A stretch of DNA of 64,000 nucleotides from Bacteroidales bacterium (GTDB taxonomy: Bacteria > Bacteroidota > Bacteroidia > Bacteroidales > UBA4417). The position numbers and the translations under genes are program-made. Below the pieces are notes generated by a model. The model was not told the DNA's origin and made no database searches. It worked only from the letters and a program-made list of their open reading frames with translations. This document shows, one piece after another, positions 8,441 to 17,527 of the stretch (within the stretch, counting starts at the first letter, position 1; the number at the start of each line of letters is the position of its first letter). The stretch is from positions 62,001 through 126,000 of the forward strand of contig JADJGZ010000016.1 of the NCBI GenBank assembly GCA_016707785.1. The letters run 5' to 3'.

Positions 8441-8622
8441 TTATTCAATTATTGCCTCGAAATCTTTACATGATAAAACCTCTTCTGTGCGTAATTTTTT
8501 AATGAGTTTATTGAAATGTTCCTTTTGACAGGTTTCAAGTCTGACAAAACCATGAGTAACATGTTGCTCATCAGTGAAAAATAATATTTACATTTTTCAC
8601 AGATACTATTTTGCTTTTCCAT
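8441..8622 (-). pseudogene. Small Cys-motif protein with a one-base frameshift
   Basis: From ATG 8622 the frame reads MEKQNSICEKCKYYF and then loses sense. Shifting by one base in the T5 run near 8581 restores a convincing sequence, TDEQHVTHGFVRLE, then CQKEHFNKLIKKLR and EEVLSCKDFEAIIE, stopping at 8441. The reconstructed protein has about 60 residues and a CxxC plus two further cysteines, suggesting metal binding. It ends 36 bases before the GTG of the isomerase-like gene, so the two may be co-transcribed. The single T-run error could be mutation or sequencing error. No family is recognised. Confidence 0.5.
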
Positions 8623-8695
8623 GAGTTTTTTCGTTTAATAATTCGATTTGAGGAAATAAACGGCCAGCATGAAGATTAACTGTAAAAGTATGAAT

Positions 8696-8887
8696 TTAAG
8701 GTGTGATTAGAATAGCGGTTCCACCTAAACTGACTACTTTGAAACAATTAATTTGATCAATAATTTGCCGGATAAACCAAGGCTCATTATATAATTCAGG
8801 TTGACTCAAAAACAGCTCTTCAGCGGGACAGGGGTTTTCAGAAGGAAATTTGAGAAAGAAAATACTCGATATTGACAATAATCTCAT
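8696..8887 (-). CDS. Small protein of unknown function, coupled to the upstream repeat protein
   Basis: A 63-residue frame (MRLLSISSIFFLKFPSE...). Its ATG at 8887 overlaps the TGA of the repeat-protein gene as ATGA, the usual sign of translational coupling. The middle is rich in acidic and aromatic residues (ELFLSQPELYNEPWFIRQI) and the end is hydrophobic (CFKVVSLGGTAILITP). A longer upstream start at 8926 lies inside the neighbour and is less likely. The family is not recognised. The coupling suggests it works with the repeat protein. Confidence 0.5.
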   Translation of the reverse strand: MRLLSISSIFFLKFPSENPCPAEELFLSQPELYNEPWFIRQIIDQINCFKVVSLGGTAILITP

Positions 8888-9603
8888 TTTAGTTGATAAT
8901 ACCCCTTCCCATCGCATTCCAGGCAATCAGTCAACCTACCCATGCACTTACATTGTACTTCCCTTTCAGGAACAACCATCATCACGTTTTCAGTATTTGA
9001 CAACCCTATTCCAAGCCAGTATTCCCAACCCTTCCATTCACTCTTGCGGTAGGCGATTTCGGGATAAAAGTATATATTCTTAGGCTTTTTTGTTTTACAG
9101 AATTGTTTCCAATCGTCCTTCGACTTTAGCTTAAGAGTGCTGATAAACTTTCTGGTAGTCTCAAAATCTTTATAGTCAATACTTAATCCTAACCAATCAT
9201 GCCAATCTTTCCAACCATCTGATTTATATTGATGTTGAGGAAGTCGCGGTATAACAAGATTATAGTGCCCGGCAAGGATGCGGTTTTCTGACAAGTTTTG
9301 CAGCCATTCATCAGAAGTCTTCAACCGCAGAGAGCGTGCGAACTCCCTCGTATCAGTAAATCTAGAATATTGTAATCGCCTTGCCGGATCAACCAACCAG
9401 TCAGTCCAACCATTCCAGCCAGTGAACCTGTAAATATGATCCGGATTGTCAGGAATTTTGTCGAGAAAAGAGGGTTGTGCCATCAGCTCTTCCCACTCTT
9501 CCTTGTATTCAATATTATATCGACGGGCAAGTATCCTGGCATCCCGAAAAGGGAGCCATTTTTCTTCCTGCTGATCAAAAAGTTCGGGTTGAATACTTTG
9601 CAT
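8884..9603 (-). CDS. Phage-integrase-repeat-like (W-x-x-W) protein with C-terminal Cys motif
   Basis: A 239-residue protein built from about three tandem units of roughly 60 residues. Each unit ends in a GWxxWxxWL motif (GWNGWTDWLV, GWKDWHDWLG, EWKGWEYWLG) and is linked by (A)RxFxxxLxLKSxxxW helices. This resembles the INT_rpt repeat found next to some integrases and in algal and bacterial proteins. The C-terminus carries QCKCMGRLTDCLECDGKGYY, a DnaJ-type CxC...CxxCxGxG cluster that may bind zinc. No signal peptide is seen, so it is probably cytoplasmic. No integrase is nearby. Function unknown; DNA or protein binding is plausible. Confidence 0.6.
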   Translation of the reverse strand: MQSIQPELFDQQEEKWLPFRDARILARRYNIEYKEEWEELMAQPSFLDKIPDNPDHIYRFTGWNGWTDWLVDPARRLQYSRFTDTREFARSLRLKTSDEWLQNLSENRILAGHYNLVIPRLPQHQYKSDGWKDWHDWLGLSIDYKDFETTRKFISTLKLKSKDDWKQFCKTKKPKNIYFYPEIAYRKSEWKGWEYWLGIGLSNTENVMMVVPEREVQCKCMGRLTDCLECDGKGYYQLK

Positions 9604-9704
9604 GGATACTTTGATATATCAGGATTATGGGTGTCCTGATCTACAAAGGAAAGTAAATTTAAAACATACTCCTTGCAGAAATATCCGTATTGATTATGAC
9701 ATTA

Positions 9705-10079
9705 TTACCCTCCCGGCTCCCATTCCGGAAAAGCATGTTTAAAAGGTTCAATTCTCTCAAGCTTTAGCCAACGTATTCGGGAGAATTCTTTGAGCATGGC
9801 AGAAACCACCTCCGGGTTCATCTCTTCCACAATACGCTGCCGGTAGGATATACGCATGTCGCCGTCATGAATTCGATGGTAGGAATTCGATTCCAGGTAC
9901 ATACCCATAGGTTGTACCGGTCCAAACTGTAATGTGTCGAAATTTGCCTGGACACATAAAGAAGTCGGGATATTCTGATCCTCACTATCAATGAAAAGTA
10001 CAAGGTAATCCTCCAAATGGGCAACGGCTTTCAAATCAGCGACTTCGGTCGAACGATCTCGATTTTTCATATTTCCCAT
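9705..10079 (-). CDS. Hypothetical protein
   Basis: A 124-residue soluble protein without signal peptide or membrane segment. Recognisable traits are an acidic N-terminal half (HLEDYLVLFIDSEDQN), a central FGPVQPMGMYLE stretch and a basic C-terminal helix (EFSRIRWLKLERIEPF). A second ATG three codons in is an equally good start. It lies about 100 bases upstream of the repeat-protein gene on the same strand and may share its transcript. No family is recognised. Confidence 0.5.
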   Translation of the reverse strand: MGNMKNRDRSTEVADLKAVAHLEDYLVLFIDSEDQNIPTSLCVQANFDTLQFGPVQPMGMYLESNSYHRIHDGDMRISYRQRIVEEMNPEVVSAMLKEFSRIRWLKLERIEPFKHAFPEWEPGG

Positions 10080-10241
10080 TGGTATTAGTAATAGCCAAAA
10101 ACCTTGTTGGTACTAATATACAAAATTTCTGACTAATAAACAAGAAGGAAGATCGATACCCCTTCCCTTGAGAAATCACATGCCATAAAATATAAGGGAT
10201 AATACTAACTGACTGATAACAGCTGGTGGTCTGAAGTAAAA

Positions 10242-11178
10242 TCAGTACTTCAAAAGCGCCCTGGAAACCGAAGTTCCATCAGATCTCATTAATGTGATGT
10301 AATAAACACCTGAAGGATAATCTGAAAGATCAAACTGGCAAGTATTCAGAATCCGAGAGGGCTTGATATCCAGTCGATTCCCTAACACTGATGTGACGGT
10401 TATTTCCTTTACTTGTTCAGAAACAGTGAAAGAAACCCGGTCATGGGTAGGATTGGGATATATTTTCAGGGTTTCATTAAATAGTTCTTCCATACCAACA
10501 TTAGGGCAGGTCACTTCATTGGCCGTATATTTCCCAACAGATAATGTTCCGGCCTCCCAGCACTTATCTGTGGAAGTGAAGAGGTCTACTGTCTGCTGAT
10601 TTGAGGATGTGGATCCATTGTTAAATACAACACCTATCGGCAAGGAAGAGTAACCGGAAATATCATATGAATAGTACCTGTCGTTGTCCAATGTCATTGA
10701 GCTGCCGGGCCAACCACCGCATAACGGCGTTGATCCAACCCATGAATAAACCCTTGCAGGCATTCCATCCGGAGGGCACTTTGAAGCGAACCTTGATGGA
10801 GGCGGGCATGGAAGAAATGGTATAGACATTTGTCTCCACCGGTGAATATAATTGCGGATTAGTAGGCTACTGAGCGAATGGTTTTTGAGCTTGTGGAAAC
10901 AGTAATAGGAACAGTGTACGTTAGATGTATTTGTAGGCTTGTGTTGTCGGGGTGTATATAGATCGGGGCGATGTAGCAATCATGGTAACTGTTTGGGCAG
11001 TATAATAGGTTCCCCCGGAAGGAGTAACCATCAAAGAAGGCGCTACAGCAGCGGTGGTTTTCGTCCAGATGGCATAATCCGTTCCTGAAACAGCCAGGGT
11101 ATAACCGGAAGGCGGAGAATAAGATCCGCTGCCGACCTTAACGATCAGGCTGCCATTAAGGCCTGTGGCTGTTGACAC
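10242..11178 (-). pseudogene. 3' part of secreted alpha-amylase: Ig-like, starch-binding and T9SS domains, several frameshifts
   Basis: Downstream of the catalytic domain the protein can be followed through at least three frames. First come the amylase C-terminal strands (STATGLNGSLIVKVG) and the start of a chitobiase-type Ig-like domain (TPSGGTYYTAQTVTMIAT). Fragments such as TVPITVSTSSKTIRSVAY and SIKVRFKVPSGWNACKG follow in other frames. Then comes a CBM26-like starch-binding module (GGWPGSSMTLD, IGVVFNNGS, QQTVDL) and a T9SS sorting domain (IYPNPTHDRVSFTV...GVYYITL). At least four base-level shifts lie between 10750 and 11210. Either the gene is decaying or this stretch is poorly sequenced. 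Confidence 0.7.
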
Positions 11179-12317
11179 ATAAATATTGTTTGAATACTGA
11201 TCAACGCCACATTACTTTCGCTATGCAGTTTAACAGCCTTGCGGGCGGCAATCATCCGGAAAATGGGGGTTTTGTATAAGTTCCAATGATCGAGAAGCAC
11301 ACATGGCACCCCCGGGGAACCCATCAGGTAGGCATATGCAGCGGGTACATTCCCATTGAATTTGTTTCCACTTTCAACTCTATAGGTATCATGATTATCC
11401 ACGAAAGTGACTGCATAACGCTTGGTATCAGGATGATGGATCAAACCAGCCGGCTGTGGGGTGGTGCCATTCATCAGCCATACCAGTTGGGTTAAATTCA
11501 TGCCCCCGTTCCACATGGCTGCATTCAGGGCGAATTTCTCAGGAAAATCGAAAGTGGTTGAATTATAACTGCAACCCGCAAGCCATGACTTGCATAAATC
11601 GTAGCTGCCATCGAAGTACTCCCCAACTGAAAAATATTCACCGGCAGCATTGTTGTATTCATTTACATAAGAAGCACTAAACCCCTTGGTCATATCGTAA
11701 CGCCAGCCGGAGTAACCCATCTCATTCTTCAGGAATTGCATGTATCCTTTGATGTTATTCCTGACAATCGCACTCAAATGATCGAGATCACGCGAGCCAT
11801 TGAAATCGTCCCCGGTATCGGGGGCACCTGTAGGTTGTGCCTGTCCGGGTTCATTTGCCACTTCATCCGTGCTGCAAATCTGTGCCGGGCCCATCGAATA
11901 AGTTACCCCGTTATAGGTTTCAGTTGGAAAATCGGTCCAGTTTGTGGCTCCACTCCTATGATTCACTACTACATCAGCAATTGTTTTAGCCCCCCTGGTA
12001 TTCAGGGTATTGATGAGAGTCTTTAACTCATCGGCAGTGCCGAATGCGGAGTTCTGGTCGAACCACCATACAGGTGCATACCCCATGCTGTTGGAACTCT
12101 GGCAATTCCCACTGGGAGGAAGCCACACCAAGCTAAAAACAGGGGCAATTTCGCCTGCTTTGGATGTGAGTGTTGTCCACTTGCTGTCGGTATACGAATC
12201 CCAGTAGAATGCCTGTAGCATCACATCCTGGCATTGAGCAGGTGCCTGGGCTTTCAATATTGAACTCCCTAAAGAAATAATAGTCAGCAGCAGCGATAAG
12301 GTAAAGAGTCTTTTCAT
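11145..12317 (-). CDS. Secreted alpha-amylase, GH13 catalytic domain (3' end frameshifted)
   Basis: A 390-residue frame with a signal peptide (to about residue 23) and a complete GH13 barrel: DVVVNH (115-120), nucleophile Asp208 in GWRYDMTKGF, acid/base Glu233 in VGEYFDG, and the third acid Asp310 in VDNHDT. It should hydrolyse internal alpha-1,4 links in starch or glycogen at the cell surface. Near 11208 the true frame is lost (one base missing) and the remaining sequence to TAG is out of frame; the rest of the protein lies in 10242-11178. A TAGTTTTG promoter box stands 33 bases upstream of the ATG. Confidence 0.82.
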   Translation of the reverse strand: MKRLFTLSLLLTIISLGSSILKAQAPAQCQDVMLQAFYWDSYTDSKWTTLTSKAGEIAPVFSLVWLPPSGNCQSSNSMGYAPVWWFDQNSAFGTADELKTLINTLNTRGAKTIADVVVNHRSGATNWTDFPTETYNGVTYSMGPAQICSTDEVANEPGQAQPTGAPDTGDDFNGSRDLDHLSAIVRNNIKGYMQFLKNEMGYSGWRYDMTKGFSASYVNEYNNAAGEYFSVGEYFDGSYDLCKSWLAGCSYNSTTFDFPEKFALNAAMWNGGMNLTQLVWLMNGTTPQPAGLIHHPDTKRYAVTFVDNHDTYRVESGNKFNGNVPAAYAYLMGSPGVPCVLLDHWNLYKTPIFRMIAARKAVKLHSESNVALISIQTIFMCQQPQALMAA

Positions 12318-12349
12318 GAAAAGTTTGTTTGATAAGGACGATTAGACCG

Positions 12350-12357
12350 CAAAACTA
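12350..12357 (-). promoter_or_regulatory. Bacteroidota -7 box (TAGTTTTG)
   Basis: An exact TAnnTTTG match on the minus strand, 32 bases upstream of the ATG of the amylase gene at 12317. Confidence 0.45.
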
Positions 12358-12515
12358 ATTAAAATCAGGTGGGTATAGCTTGGAATAGAGGCTGGAATAA
12401 AGTTGGGGTAGTTGTTTCATTCGATTGCCCCTGATTGAATATAAATCACATATTATCTGAACTTTGAGTGAAAAAGAATATATTGTTGTACCTTTAATTA
12501 TTAAGTCTTCAGATC

Positions 12516-13698
12516 ATGAGAAAGACTATCTCTGTTTTCTTTCTGTGCGCATTGGTTCAAAGTGTCTATCCACAATGGGTAAGTCTTAGCAATGACTTTA
12601 CTCCCAATATTTCAGTTACAGCCTACGATTCAACAATTATTGCAGGGTCTTCATCCTTTGGGTCATTTGACCTGGCTATTTCAAATGATTGCGGGAATAC
12701 CTGGGTTGGAAAAAATCTAGCCTCATCGGGTGGGGTAACATTTTTGTGTTCAAAAGACTCGATGGTTTATGCCTGTACTCCCAATGGAATATTTGTGTCC
12801 AGAAAAGATACTTTAATCTGGTCGTCATACAATGATGGTCTGCCAGGCGGACTAATCCATAAAATGCTTTTCAACGACAGCATTCAGCTTGCTGTCAGCA
12901 ATAGCCAAATATATCAAAGGATTGTTGGAAGCTCTGCCTGGACTACCATCTGTGAGAGTAGCCCGGTAATTGGGATCTCAGATTTTGATTTCGATGGAAA
13001 CCTTATGGTAGTAGCAGGAAATGGGATTGCAGAAAGTCGTGATATGGGTTTAAGCTGGACCCTTTGGAGTGACTATATTTTTGAATGGAATGCTGTTACC
13101 ATAAAAGGAGACACAATCATTGCAGCATCAAAAGGAGGAATCTACAGAAAATAACCAGTTCCGGTAGTATTAGTGATGTAAGCAATGGCTTGATTAAACT
13201 ATGGAACCCTTCGGGATACGACTATTATGGCGAATTTAATATGTTCCATCAGATTGGTGATAACATATTCCTCTGTGTGGAGAAACAGGTGTTTACAAAT
13301 TATCTAAAGAGACCTGGAATTGGGAGCATACAGGTTTGGAATCATTGAGTTATGCCCTAACTGATAACGGGAATATGTTGTATGCTGTGAAAGGATACGG
13401 TGGTATTTGGAGCAGGCTTTTGAACCAGTTAAATGTGAGTATAAATGAAGAACCACTACTGCAATCTTCATTTTACATTTTTCCAAATCCGGCTCATGAT
13501 ATTCTTAACATTCAATCTGTAAATAATAAACGTTCGGCTAACCTTCAAATTTTCGATATTAATGGGAATATGAAATTATCTAAAGAGATGCTTCAGGAGC
13601 AGACAATTGTCAACACCGGGACACTCAATCCCGGCGTATATATCATACGCATAGAATATGATCAGAAAGTAGTAAATTATAAATTATTGATATACTGA
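12516..13698 (+). pseudogene. Secreted beta-propeller-like T9SS protein, two frameshifts
   Basis: Three overlapping frames form one protein of about 390 residues. The first (12516-13154) has a signal peptide and propeller-like blades with SNDCGNTWVGKN and SRDMGLSWTLW, the sialidase/YCF48-type 'D-x-G-x-T/S-W' pattern. The second (to about 13280) carries SGSISDVSNGLIKLW. The third, readable from GETGVYKLSKETWNW, ends in a T9SS sorting domain (FYIFPNPAHDILNI...GVYIIRI). The shifts are near 13150 and 13278. The intact form would be a surface or secreted binding protein of unknown ligand. Confidence 0.65.
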
Positions 13699-13833
13699 CA
13701 AAAGTCATGAAGGGTAAAAAATGATCAGGTTTTACTTTCAAAGTGCTTTAAAAAACGGAATGCATACGATCCGTCAACTGACTGAAAATTAATCCTTTCA
13801 GAAAAACTCATTCGTATCAGCTAAACCATCAAA

Positions 13834-14160
13834 TTATTTACCTTTTGCCATGGGTATTAGAGCAGGCTGAATTACTGACTCAGCATCTGAATGGGCCTGT
13901 TCCAGAATTTTAATTCGGTCAAGATGCCGGTTTAAGCGCAGAAATTGAATCAGTATAAGCATCACAATTGCAAATCCGGAAAAAGACAGGATCACAAATT
14001 CCCAGTCCATAATTTTACGTAACGGTCCAAGTAAACCAGAGCCAACAGACTTTCCCAGGTTTGAAATCGCCATATAAAGGGTAAACTGAGTAGCGGCCAC
14101 CCTTTTCCAGCATAGTTCCATGCCTGTAGCAAATACGGCGACACTTAAGAAAACCCACAA
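13834..14160 (-). pseudogene. C-terminal fragment of an MFS transporter
   Basis: A 108-residue frame covers only the last two or three helices of a major facilitator protein: FATGMELCWKRVAATQFTLYMAISNLGKSVGSG is the transmembrane 10-11 region seen in AmpG/PAT-like carriers. It is followed by one more helix and a polar tail. The other ten or so helices are absent, and the sequence directly upstream is the 3' end of the alpha/beta-hydrolase gene. This is therefore a leftover of a deletion or rearrangement and unlikely to function. Confidence 0.6.
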
Positions 14161-14189
14161 TGTAGGGATTATTTATTCTCCAAAAACGT

Positions 14190-15047
14190 TTACCTCAACT
14201 CATCTCCAGAATATGGCTTTGTCAGGTATTTTGCTACTATACTATTGAATAAATCCGGGTTATTCGTTGTAACATAATGGTCTTCGCCGGATAAAAAGCA
14301 AAGATTTGATTGTTTTATATTTCGATAAATAAACATCGTATGTTCTTCCCTGACAATATCTCTGTCAGTTGACATTACCAGGACAGGGCACTTGATCTTG
14401 TGTAAGTCCTTTGCACTGATATTGGGTTGAAACTCCATCAAACGATTTCGCTGTTGAATGATCTTCCAGTTTTGACTGGTATCATTTTTTGCAAGCATTT
14501 CATCTGCTTGTTTCCTGTCGCGTATCACTGATTTAAAAAAGGACGGATAGAGCGCATTCGTATCTGCTGTTAGGTTTGCAGCAAAAGCAACAACCTTCTT
14601 AACTTTCTGAGGATAATAAATAGCCAGCAGAATGGAAATGATTCCGCCATCACTTCTGCCAACAATATGAGCAGAATCGATCCTGAGGTAATCAAGGATG
14701 CCGGCAATATCTTTAGTCATTTGCATGTAGGTCAGGCTGTCGGTCCCCAGTTCACTTTTCCCTCTTCCCCGGCAATCCATAACCACAACTTTATATGATT
14801 TGGAGAAGAATTCTATCTGTGGCTTCATATATGCAATGCTACCGCCGTTGCCGTGGATCAAAACAAGAGGCTCACCATGGCCATATACCTCATAGTATTG
14901 CAATACACCATTCATATTGATATAACAACCGACTTCAGAATTTTTAACATAAGGTATCGAATAGGAATCAGGTTGGGCAGTTATTGTATCTATGAAAAGA
15001 AAGCTAAATAGAATTAGCGGGTACAGCTTAAAGCACTTCTTTTTCAT
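14190..15047 (-). CDS. Exported alpha/beta-hydrolase
   Basis: A 285-residue protein with a signal peptide ending at TITAQ (about residue 25). It has the hydrolase core: LVLIHGNGGS oxyanion loop, nucleophile Ser132 in IVGRSDGG (a G-x-S-x-G variant), acidic residue at Asp228/230 in MSTDRD, and His257 in GEDHY. DCRGRGKSE precedes the cap. Its full length is usual for the family. It probably cleaves an ester or similar bond in the periplasm. The 15048-15326 gap upstream holds nothing recognisable. Confidence 0.82.
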   Translation of the reverse strand: MKKKCFKLYPLILFSFLFIDTITAQPDSYSIPYVKNSEVGCYINMNGVLQYYEVYGHGEPLVLIHGNGGSIAYMKPQIEFFSKSYKVVVMDCRGRGKSELGTDSLTYMQMTKDIAGILDYLRIDSAHIVGRSDGGIISILLAIYYPQKVKKVVAFAANLTADTNALYPSFFKSVIRDRKQADEMLAKNDTSQNWKIIQQRNRLMEFQPNISAKDLHKIKCPVLVMSTDRDIVREEHTMFIYRNIKQSNLCFLSGEDHYVTTNNPDLFNSIVAKYLTKPYSGDELR

Positions 15048-15326
15048 AGGGCAATGATTAATAAGTTTAGCCTGTTTAATTAAAACTTAATGCTGATATA
15101 AGTGCTTCATTATTAATAGCGATTTGAAAGTTTAAAGGAAGATCTGTTGTAATAAGTTAACAGTCATACGCCTGCCTCACTTTTGGATATCTAAAAGAAC
15201 CAATAAACTATATAATTGTTTGATTATGAACATGATTTTCACATAGTGTTCAGATGAACTTCTACACATCTTCTGTTTCAGTATAAATCACACTAAAAGG
15301 TGATTGCCTAGTCAGATATTCCCGGA

Positions 15327-15334
15327 TACTTTTG
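15327..15334 (+). promoter_or_regulatory. Bacteroidota -7 box (TACTTTTG)
   Basis: An exact TAnnTTTG match 61 bases upstream of the ATG of the FISUMP lipoprotein at 15396. Confidence 0.5.
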
Positions 15335-15395
15335 CATGAACCGGCATCCTAAATAAGGAAAGAAGAAATTGTCATAACCTATAACTCCTAATTCC

Positions 15396-16154
15396 ATGAG
15401 AAGATTAATTTCCATTTTATTTATCATCGCACTATTTACAAGTGCCTTCAATAGTTGTAAAAAAGATGACAGCAGCGGAGAAACCAAAAATCAGTACAAT
15501 GGAAAGACCACTGCGCAGTTTAATCCAGATATTGAATATGGAACAATGACCGATCAGGATGGTAATGTTTATAAAACAATTACAATTAATTCCAAATCCA
15601 CAAATGGATTAGGAGAAACATGGATGGCTGAGAATTTAAGAACTACAAAATATAATGATGGGTATGACATCCCAAATGTAACAGATGATGTGTCCTGGGC
15701 AAATTTAACAACGGGTGCATACTGTACCTATAATAATACCACAAGTGCTGATTCAATTGCTACATTCGGGCTACTGTATAACTTCTATACTATTGACAGT
15801 GAAAAAATTGCACCTTCCGGATGGCATATACCAACAGACCTTGAGTGGCGGCGGTTGATTCAGTACAGTGGAGGTGTAACATTTGGTGGGGGTGGAATGA
15901 AAGAGGCCGGAACTATGCATTGGGCAGAACCTAACTATTGGGGTTATAATTCATCTGGTTTTACTGCATTGCCCTCTGGCTTTAGGCATTACCAGGGTTT
16001 ATTCAGGTTGCACGGTAAAACTGCAGAATGGTGGTCAGCAGAATCCCTTCTTAATACTGCAAATTCATACCATGTAGGCACAGATGGGGCCTCGGCTCCG
16101 ATTAATACAACGGACAAACGCTTTGGATACAGTATACGTTTAGTAAAAGACTAA
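15396..16154 (+). CDS. FISUMP-domain lipoprotein
   Basis: A 252-residue protein with a lipoprotein signal (cysteine in FNSCKKDD). The body is one FISUMP domain (Fibrobacter succinogenes major paralogous domain): MTDQDGNVYKTITI, ETWMAENLRTTKYNDG, a central LLYNFYTI, PSGWHIPTDLEWRRLI, GFTALPSGFRH, WWSAE and a final SIRLVKD. The domain is abundant in Bacteroidota and Fibrobacterota surface proteins, with unknown ligand. It is expected on the outer membrane. It has its own promoter at 15327. Confidence 0.88.
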   Translation: MRRLISILFIIALFTSAFNSCKKDDSSGETKNQYNGKTTAQFNPDIEYGTMTDQDGNVYKTITINSKSTNGLGETWMAENLRTTKYNDGYDIPNVTDDVSWANLTTGAYCTYNNTTSADSIATFGLLYNFYTIDSEKIAPSGWHIPTDLEWRRLIQYSGGVTFGGGGMKEAGTMHWAEPNYWGYNSSGFTALPSGFRHYQGLFRLHGKTAEWWSAESLLNTANSYHVGTDGASAPINTTDKRFGYSIRLVKD

Positions 16155-16336
16155 TAAAGTATGCGATGTTCATCCAAATGAAATAATATTTCCATTCAGA
16201 ATTTGTTGAAACGCAGTATCACAAGCTATTATTTAACTTCAGAGAAAGGTACTAAGATTAGTCAGACTCAATAATTAAAGAGAAATACCCCATTTAGTGA
16301 AGACTCATTATTATACTAATCAAAAAATTCAAGCAT

Positions 16337-16672
16337 ATGTATCTATTCGTTGAATGCTGGAAAGCCCGACCGGAATGGCAGGCTTTAAGTATAGAAGCCA
16401 GGGGTGCCTATATGGCTGAACTTGGAAAGGGAATTGAATCCCTTATAAGTGCAGGGGTTGAGATTGTATCATGGAGCATCAATGACCCCGATACCTCAAA
16501 CCGTGGGCCCTTTGATTACTTTGCAGCCTGGAAATTCCCAACCAGGGAACTTGCGGCAGGCTTTGAGCAAATTGTTCAACAATCAGGGTGGTATAACTAT
16601 TTTGACCAGGTCAATTTTAAAGGCGAGGTTCTGTCGCCGACAAAAGTTATTGAGCAGATTATTAGATTGTAA
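16337..16672 (+). CDS. DUF6616-like small protein
   Basis: A 111-residue soluble protein (MYLFVECWKARPEW...). It has conserved-looking stretches EARGAYMAELGKGI, SAGVEIVSWSINDPDT, FDYFAAWKFPT and GWYNYFDQVN. These fit the DUF6616 family of small ferredoxin-like-fold proteins as I remember it; this assignment is from memory. No signal peptide. The function is unknown. A perfect 12-base hairpin follows at 16689. Confidence 0.6.
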   Translation: MYLFVECWKARPEWQALSIEARGAYMAELGKGIESLISAGVEIVSWSINDPDTSNRGPFDYFAAWKFPTRELAAGFEQIVQQSGWYNYFDQVNFKGEVLSPTKVIEQIIRL

Positions 16673-16688
16673 AATATCTATAAAAAAT

Positions 16689-16717
16689 GAATCTGCGAAG
16701 CAATTCTTCGCAGATTC
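16689..16717. terminator. Hairpin terminator between convergent genes
   Basis: GAATCTGCGAAG (16689-16700) pairs perfectly with CTTCGCAGATTC (16706-16717) around a 5-base loop. On the minus strand it is followed by ATTTTTTATA, so it serves best for the minus-strand genes ending at 16789. It may also stop the plus-strand gene ending at 16672. Confidence 0.65.
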
Positions 16718-16788
16718 AATCCTGAACATCCCGCTTAGTCTGTCAGTTAGCGGATCACTTAATGTAACTGCAACTAAATAAATAATCT

Positions 16789-16965
16789 TTATTTGGCTGA
16801 ATAAAAGCAGACCTTCGGAGAAACGATCTTTTCTTCTTTTTTCAATGCCTGGATGGCTTTGTCAACTAAGGCTTTATCTATCCCTGTCTGGGTTGCAATT
16901 TCTGCCGATTTCAAGGGTTTCGGTGATTCCTTTAGTGTTTGAAATACTACGTCTTTTGTTTCCAT
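16789..16965 (-). CDS. 58-residue winged-helix-like protein
   Basis: A short frame from ATG 16965 to TAA 16789 encodes METKDVVFQTLKESPKPLKS followed by AEIATQTGIDKALVDKAIQ and LKKEEKIVSPKVCFYSAK. The pattern is a helix, a turn, a recognition helix and a wing with basic residues, as in minimal MarR/ArsR-type winged helices. It is probably a small DNA-binding regulator or transcription-associated protein. It lies about 25 bases downstream of the membrane-protein gene at 16991-17397 on the same strand. The hairpin at 16689 would end the transcript. Confidence 0.65.
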   Translation of the reverse strand: METKDVVFQTLKESPKPLKSAEIATQTGIDKALVDKAIQALKKEEKIVSPKVCFYSAK

Positions 16966-16990
16966 GTATGAGTGTTTAAGATAATTTTTC

Positions 16991-17397
16991 TTATTCCTTT
17001 ACCGGGGCCATTTTATGACCTATAAAACCAAGTATCAGCCAGGGGAATATGGCATCGGCAAAGTAAGCAAAAATGTCCGGCTCCTTGTACCAGATAAAGC
17101 TTGAGTAAGGAATGAAGAAAAATCCAATCATTCCCACGGCCAAAGATAGGAAAAGCCTGTTGACCTTCCAGTGATTCCATGGAAGCTTGTTGTTCGGCCT
17201 GACTCAGAAGGATCTGGTTGTCCGAGCATATACATGCCTTCTTCGAGCCCCGATTCCTGGATTTTTTGCAATAATTCAGCCTGTTTTGGTGTATAGGTGC
17301 TTGCCGCTTTATGGAAATTGGGCATCGCATTGGATAAGAAGAGCCATGCGAAAAGAATGATGGCACCTATCAATGAAAAAAGTAGCTTTCTTGTCAT
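16991..17397 (-). pseudogene. Small membrane protein with one frameshift
   Basis: The N-terminal frame (17397 to about 17205) reads MTRKLLFSLIGAIILFAWLF, a signal anchor, then YTPKQAELLQKIQESGLEEG and GQPDPSE. One missing base near 17205 shifts the rest, which resumes as VRPNNKLPWNHWKVNRLFL with further helices (VGMIGFFFIPYSSF, PWLILGFIGHKMAPVKE) and ends at 16991. The restored protein has about 135 residues and three membrane segments. The family is not recognised. It is upstream of the winged-helix gene and may share its transcript. Confidence 0.5.
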
Positions 17398-17527
17398 AGC
17401 TTAGGGTTTTATTGTTTACTCAAAAATACAACCTCCCTTCAATATGAACAAGATTAAGAAGAAATTAAATACCGCAATACCGGGAAGCGGATTGATCAGA
17501 AGGGTCAATCACCTGGTTTTATGATTA

